Position numbers and translations under genes: made by a program
Part shown: positions 63,563-64,000 of the stretch, piece after piece
Layout of the letters: each line of letters opens with the position of its first letter
Position numbering within the stretch: position 1 is the stretch's first letter
Assembly (NCBI GenBank): GCA_034111045.1
Contig: JAWUYA010000065.1
Span: forward strand, 25,813 to 89,812
Reading direction: 5' to 3'
Origin: JALJPB01 sp034111045
GTDB taxonomy: Bacteria > Pseudomonadota > Gammaproteobacteria > Enterobacterales > Alteromonadaceae
Length of the DNA: 64,000 nucleotides
The notes under the pieces: model-generated
What the model was told of the DNA's origin: nothing
Databases searched by the model: none
What the model saw: the letters and a program-made list of their open reading frames with translations, nothing else

Positions 63563-63613
63563 ATACAACCAAGACAGCACTAAAAAAAGCCTACATATCA
63601 GTTGTCTTGTTGT

Positions 63614-63629
63614 TGGCACGGTTTTAGCT
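63614..63629 (+). promoter_or_regulatory. Sigma-54 promoter of glnA
   Basis: TGGCACG-N4-TAGCT at 63614-63629 matches the -24/-12 consensus TGGCACG-N4-TTGCW, with GG and GC exactly twelve bases apart. Only the second T of the -12 box differs. It should start transcription near 63640, about 45 bases before glnA. Confidence 0.85.
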
Positions 63630-63685
63630 TCGTGAAAGCTAATTAATTTTTCACTATTCAACCTACTAAATAATGGAGACAATTT

Positions 63686-64000
63686 ATGTCACAAGCAGTT
63701 TTAGATTTAATCAAAGACAACGATGTTAAATTTGTTGACCTTCGTTTTACTGACTCTAAAGGTAAAGAACAGCACGTTTCAATTCCTCATCATCAAGTTA
63801 ATGAAGACTTTTTTGAAGATGGCAAAATGTTTGACGGCTCTTCAATAGAAGGCTGGAAAGGCATTAACGAATCAGATATGGTGATGATGCCAGATGCATC
63901 AACCGCTGTATTAGACCCTTTTACAGAAGCTGTTACTTTAAACTTACGATGTGACATTGTTGAACCTGCCACTATGCAAGGCTATAGCCGAGATCCACGC
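63686..64000 (+). CDS. glnA: Glutamine synthetase GlnA (partial)
   Basis: First 105 residues of type I glutamine synthetase, cut by the window edge. The opening with VLDLIKDNDVKFVDLRFTD and the MFDGSSIEGWKGINESDM segment are canonical for GlnA. GGAGA precedes the ATG. The NtrC site and sigma-54 promoter upstream indicate induction under nitrogen limitation. Confidence 0.97.
   Translation, partial: MSQAVLDLIKDNDVKFVDLRFTDSKGKEQHVSIPHHQVNEDFFEDGKMFDGSSIEGWKGINESDMVMMPDASTAVLDPFTEAVTLNLRCDIVEPATMQGYSRDPR

Noticed and set aside
63446..63682. 78-codon - strand open frame between typA and glnA
   Set aside because: It covers the NtrC site and the sigma-54 promoter of glnA, has no recognisable domain, and its composition looks non-coding.
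1..64000. Search for CRISPR arrays, prophage, insertion sequences, rRNA or tRNA genes
   Set aside because: None could be supported; there are no spaced repeats, transposase or integrase frames, and no cloverleaf candidates were found by eye.

Overview
The window looks like a piece of chromosome from a marine gammaproteobacterium of the order Alteromonadales, most likely Colwellia or a close relative. This is inferred from the low-GC, AT-rich intergenic DNA, the gene content (MSHA pilus locus, hut cluster, kds-lpt-rpoN cluster) and protein character; no 16S rRNA or tRNA gene is present to fix the genus. Nearly all of the window is vertically inherited core genome. I see no prophage, transposase, CRISPR array or defence island.

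Layout. (1) 1-8.3 kb, + strand: the conserved run yrbG, kdsD, kdsC, lptC, lptA, lptB, rpoN, hpf, ptsN, rapZ, npr. It makes Kdo for LPS, drives LPS transport, and carries sigma-54 and the nitrogen PTS. A divergent gene, probably mlaF, starts at the left edge. (2) 8.5-14.5 kb: mgtE, then pmbA/tldE, yjgA, tldD and a nitrilase-family amidase. (3) 14.5-23.3 kb, - strand: yhdP, rng, maf and mreD, mreC, mreB, for envelope, RNA decay and cell shape. (4) 23.5-38.4 kb, - strand: a full MSHA type IV pilus locus (mshI to mshP) whose last gene, mshQ, survives only as a decayed remnant. (5) 38.5-45 kb: a PLP enzyme and the histidine utilisation genes hutI / hutC-hutU-hutH around a palindromic HutC-like operator. 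(6) 45-48 kb: an NfeD protein and two tandem SPFH proteins. (7) 48-53.6 kb: an epimerase, a small pseudogene, a YiiD-like protein, an orphan methyltransferase, dtd, an aminopeptidase, yihY and a small membrane protein. (8) 53.7-60.3 kb, - strand: purD, a predicted periplasmic methyltransferase, purH, fis, dusB, prmA. (9) 60.4-64 kb: a siroheme synthase with a shrunken C-terminus, typA/bipA, and the start of glnA behind an NtrC site and a sigma-54 promoter.

The genes connect in a few ways. Sigma-54 (rpoN) should serve the glnA promoter at the far end of the window. The MSHA ATPase MshE carries N-terminal MshEN motifs known to bind cyclic di-GMP, so pilus activity is probably set by that signal. 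The most noteworthy signals are loss of the MSHA tip-type protein MshQ with three recognisable fragments left behind, a pseudogene of the NTF2-like fold, a siroheme synthase with a vestigial SUMT lobe, a heptamer repeat in front of the pilin operon, and a long hairpin just upstream of typA. I found no convincing new multi-gene system.
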